From Oscillospiraceae bacterium (GTDB taxonomy: Bacteria; Bacillota; Clostridia; Oscillospirales; Ruminococcaceae), in NCBI GenBank assembly GCA_017466865.1, contig JAFTTI010000014.1, positions 1 through 64,000 of the forward strand: a stretch of DNA of 64,000 nt, given 5' to 3'. Both the position numbers and the translations under genes were made by a program. The notes beneath the pieces are model-generated. The model saw nothing but the letters and a program-made list of their open reading frames with translations, searched no databases and was not told where the DNA came from. This document shows, piece by piece, positions 61,769 to 64,000 of this stretch. The first letter of the stretch is position 1. The number at the start of each line of letters is the position of its first letter.

Positions 61769-63316
61769 TTATACACCCTCCTTTTCAAGAACTATAATAT
61801 CGTCGCAATCGGCAGTGAGAGTAATGGGGAAAATCTGTCCCTCGTCCGAAACTGCTTTTGGTGAAGTCCTGAATTTGCTGATAAGACCTAAAATCTGTAT
61901 TGTGAGTAATGGAGTCATCGCAACCATAGCAACAATTCCGAATGCATCTGCGGCTATGTTTCCGCCTGCGGCGAAACTAGCTCCCATAGCGAGAGGGAGA
62001 AGGAATGTTGCTGTTAAAGGCCCTGATGCTACTCCGCCTGCGTCGAACGCAACAGATGTGAATATAGGTGGAACGATGAAACTTATAATAAGTGCAAGTG
62101 CATAACCGGGGATTAAAAACCAGAGAATAGAAATTCCCGTTATAACTCTTAACATAGCAATTCCGACAGAAGCCGAAACGCCGACAGCAAGGCTTATTCC
62201 TAAAGCCCTTGCAGAAATTCTGCCTTCGGTTATTGTTTCAACCTGTTGTTTCAAAACGTGAACAGCAGGCTCCGCCGAAACGATGAAGTAACCGATTATC
62301 ATTCCTATCGGGATGAGTATCCACGAAAATCCACTTCCCGCAAGGCTTTCACCGATATACTGACCTATGGGCATAAATCCTACATTAGCGCCTGTTAAGA
62401 AAAGAACAAGTCCTATATAGGTAAAGATAAGTCCGACAAAAATCTTTATGAGTGTTTTTTTATCAAGTTTGAGTGATATAAAATTGAAAATAAGGAAGAA
62501 TGCGATTATAGGTAATATAGCCATAGCGACTTCTTCCATATAATGAGGCAGAGAGTGTGAGAACTTTCTGAAAACTTCTGAAACGAAATCATAATCTCCT
62601 ATGGGTTCTATTGTCTGTTCTGGAATTTCCGTGCTATTAACAGCACCGAGAATAAGCACAGTGAGAATAGGCCCTATTGAACACATAGCAACAAGACCGA
62701 AACTGTCTTCTTCTGATGTCTTGTCACCACGGATTGATGAAAGACCAAGTCCCAAAGCCATTATAAAAGGAACTGTTATAGGCCCCGTTGTAACCCCGCC
62801 CGAGTCAAACGCTGTCGGGATAAAGTCGGGTGTTATGAGTGGTGAACAAGCGAATATGAAAACGAGTGCATAGAAAATTACAAAAAGATATGAAATCTTT
62901 ATCTGTAAAAAGATACGAAGGAATGCAATCGCAAGAAAAAGTCCAACGCCTATTCCTACCGACCATATCATAACCTGAGAGTCGGCTATGGGTGTCTGGT
63001 CGGCGAGAACTTTAAGGTCAGGCTCAGCGACAGTTACAAGAACGCCGATTATAAAGCATATCGGCAGAATAAGCCAGACTTTTTTGAGCCTTACGAGTTT
63101 AGCGCCAATTTCTTCACCTATGATAATCATCGAAGTGTCTGCGCCGAGTGTAAAAAGCCCTATGCCGACAACGAGAAGAACTGTTCCGACAAAGAACATA
63201 AAAAACATTTCTCCACTGACGGGAACTATCGAAATCATCAAAAGAAAAACGATAGCTGCAACAGGCAGAACAGAGCCTAATGATTCTTTTATTTTTTCCA
63301 AAAGATTTTTCTTCAC
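61769..63316 (-). CDS. DUF1538 tandem-repeat membrane protein (predicted transporter)
   Basis: A 515-residue integral membrane protein made of two homologous DUF1538 halves: FDSGGVTTGPITVPF (near 172-186) and FDAGGVASGPLTATF (near 421-435) are the repeated signature, and about twelve TM helices are visible. The inverted or tandem repeat suggests a transporter fold. It is followed by a PII-like gene 3 bp away, so gating by that regulator is likely. Transported substrate is unknown. Confidence 0.85.
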   Translation of the reverse strand: MKKNLLEKIKESLGSVLPVAAIVFLLMISIVPVSGEMFFMFFVGTVLLVVGIGLFTLGADTSMIIIGEEIGAKLVRLKKVWLILPICFIIGVLVTVAEPDLKVLADQTPIADSQVMIWSVGIGVGLFLAIAFLRIFLQIKISYLFVIFYALVFIFACSPLITPDFIPTAFDSGGVTTGPITVPFIMALGLGLSSIRGDKTSEEDSFGLVAMCSIGPILTVLILGAVNSTEIPEQTIEPIGDYDFVSEVFRKFSHSLPHYMEEVAMAILPIIAFFLIFNFISLKLDKKTLIKIFVGLIFTYIGLVLFLTGANVGFMPIGQYIGESLAGSGFSWILIPIGMIIGYFIVSAEPAVHVLKQQVETITEGRISARALGISLAVGVSASVGIAMLRVITGISILWFLIPGYALALIISFIVPPIFTSVAFDAGGVASGPLTATFLLPLAMGASFAAGGNIAADAFGIVAMVAMTPLLTIQILGLISKFRTSPKAVSDEGQIFPITLTADCDDIIVLEKEGV

Positions 63317-63353
63317 ATCTTCACCCCTTGATGTTCAAAGTGATATTTATTAC

Positions 63354-63382
63354 ATTATATCATATTTTAAAATTACGGGCAA
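63354..63382 (-). promoter_or_regulatory. Promoter of the DUF1538-PII-like operon
   Basis: On the minus strand TTGCCC (63382-63377), 17 bp, TATAAT (63359-63354). Confidence 0.6.
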
Positions 63383-63489
63383 GATTCATAATTTATCTTT
63401 ACTGTGTTTTAGGAAACATATATTATACCATATTAAGTGGGTAAAAAGATGGACATATATTATGATATAATGTAAAAGAGAGTATTTTA

Positions 63490-63518
63490 TTGATATATAT
63501 GGAAAGAAGTGTTATAAT
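63490..63518 (+). promoter_or_regulatory. Candidate cas9 promoter
   Basis: TTGATA (63490-63495), 17 bp, TATAAT (63513-63518), giving a start near 63525 and a ~180-base leader that spans the whole tracrRNA in antisense. A weaker alternative is TTGAAA (63658-63663) with CATAAA at 63681-63686. Confidence 0.6.
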
Positions 63519-63551
63519 GACAGATACAGGTTAGACCAATCCGAAAAAAAC

Positions 63552-63667
63552 AAAAAAGTCTGCTAAAAGCAGACTTTAAAGCACTACATGTGCAATCGGA
63601 AACCCGACGATTTGAATAAATTTTTATTTGAACTCGTAGTGTAATTTCATAGGGAACTTGAAACTAC
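63552..63667 (-). ncRNA. tracrRNA of a type II CRISPR-Cas system
   Basis: On the minus strand, just upstream of cas9. The anti-repeat-like part (CCCTATGAAATTACACTACG, about 63652-63633, then AGTTCAAAT) is followed by an A/T-rich nexus region, a TCGGGTTTCCGA hairpin, a GCAC/GTGC hairpin (63581-63593) and a perfect terminator stem AAAGTCTGCT/AGCAGACTTT (63555-63564, 63568-63577) with a T-run. Just before the anti-repeat, a repeat-like half (ATTTGAGTGTAGTTTCA) can pair with it. Promoter TTGACA-17-TATTAT lies at 63702-63674. Without the array the anti-repeat pairing cannot be verified. Confidence 0.78.
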
Positions 63668-63673
63668 ACTCAA

Positions 63674-63702
63674 ATAATAACATAAAAAACGGAGGTTGTC
63701 AA
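63674..63702 (-). promoter_or_regulatory. tracrRNA promoter overlapping the cas9 ribosome site
   Basis: On the minus strand TTGACA (63702-63697), 17 bp, TATTAT (63679-63674), predicted start near 63667. The cas9 Shine-Dalgarno GGAGG (63691-63695) lies within this promoter and the -35 hexamer ends 1 bp from the cas9 ATG. Confidence 0.78.
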
Positions 63703-63703
63703 T

Positions 63704-64000
63704 ATGTCAGAAGAAAAAATTTTTATAGGTCTTGATATCGGAACGGATTCGGTAGGGTATGCTGTTACGAATGAAAGATATATTCTTAAAAAATTTCACG
63801 GAAAAAACATGTGGGGAGTTACTCTTTTCGATGAGGCTGAACTGAATACAGGCAGAAGAGGATTCCGTTCTGCAAGAAGACGTCTTGACAGAAGACAACA
63901 GCGTGTAAAACTTATAGGAGAACTTTTTGCAGAAGAAATCGGAAAGAAAGATGCTGATTTCTTCAGAAGAATAAAAGAAAGTGCACTTTGCAGAGAAGAC
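63704..64000 (+). CDS. cas9: Cas9, N-terminal 99 residues (3' end outside window)
   Basis: The frame from ATG 63704 runs to the window edge. It opens with the RuvC-I motif FIGLDIGTDSVGYAV (residues 7-21; catalytic Asp at 11) followed by MWGVTLFDEAE and the Arg-rich bridge helix GRRGFRSARRRLDRRQQRV (residues 50-68). GGAGG lies 8 bases before the ATG. This is the RNA-guided nuclease of a type II CRISPR system; subtype cannot be settled from this fragment. cas1, cas2 and the array would lie beyond 64000. Confidence 0.96.
   Translation, partial: MSEEKIFIGLDIGTDSVGYAVTNERYILKKFHGKNMWGVTLFDEAELNTGRRGFRSARRRLDRRQQRVKLIGELFAEEIGKKDADFFRRIKESALCRED

Noticed and set aside
63317-63700. A CRISPR repeat array beside cas9
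   Set aside because: Only one repeat-like half and one anti-repeat are present, with no second unit and no spacer periodicity; this fits tracrRNA, not an array.

Overview
The window is AT-rich Firmicutes DNA, most likely from an anaerobic gut-type Clostridia (Oscillospirales/Ruminococcaceae-like). This is inferred from AGGAGG-type ribosome sites, sigma-A promoters with near-constant 17-nt spacing, a TnpV/relaxase/tyrosine-integrase element, an [FeFe]-hydrogenase-like sensor, a flavodiiron protein, rubredoxin and class 2 GalT. No rRNA is present. All functions are read from sequence motifs only.

Layout. (1) 1-5.4 kb: right end of an integrative mobilizable element: 3' end of a primase/helicase-type ATPase, an oriT-like nested inverted repeat, MobC, relaxase, TnpV and a tyrosine integrase carrying an inserted helix-turn-helix. 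It abuts a tRNA-Thr(CGT) and two broken tRNA-Thr copies that look like attachment-site scars. (2) 5.5-11.2 kb: a signal-peptidase-like membrane protein lacking the catalytic Ser, galT, an SPFH protein, an aldose epimerase and an isoprenylcysteine-methyltransferase-like protein. (3) 11.4-26.2 kb: a 13-gene co-directional surface polysaccharide locus: a cytidylyltransferase-oxidoreductase fusion, LicD, glycosyltransferases, NeuD-like acyltransferase, ATP-grasp ligase, radical SAM/SPASM enzyme, WecE-like transaminase, RmlA, RmlB and two methyltransferases. RmlA, RmlB and WecE would make a dTDP-4-amino-4,6-dideoxyhexose; RmlC and RmlD are absent. (4) 26.2-35.4 kb, minus strand: a diguanylate cyclase, a compact stand-alone NRPS/acyl-carrier cluster (Sfp transferase, SCP2 protein, AMP ligase, carrier protein, condensation protein, hydrolase), and PgaD/PgaC-type exopolysaccharide synthase. 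(5) 35.8-51.9 kb: CofE-like ligase, DUF1015 protein, two paralogous double-domain flavodoxin-like oxidoreductases, large membrane protein, tRNA-Pro(CGG), BtuF-like lipoprotein, ilvB-ilvN, Na/Pi cotransporter, glycosyltransferase. (6) 52.1-63.3 kb: hydrogenase-like sensor fused to a chemoreceptor signalling domain, metallo-beta-lactamase-fold protein, rubredoxin, four-module flavodiiron protein, RelQ, alpha/beta hydrolase, PnuC behind a structured leader, a cobalamin-riboswitch operon (DUF4430 lipoprotein plus ECF S component), and a PII-like/DUF1538 pair. (7) 63.5-64 kb: start of a type II CRISPR locus: tracrRNA on the minus strand and the first 99 codons of cas9, cut by the window end.

The most notable items are the cas9/tracrRNA junction (a consensus tracrRNA promoter lies inside the cas9 ribosome-binding region, and the tracrRNA is wholly antisense to the predicted cas9 leader), the hydrogenase-chemoreceptor fusion, the stand-alone NRPS-like cluster, and the repeated Rossmann-like module spread across the polysaccharide enzymes. 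None is proven novel here.
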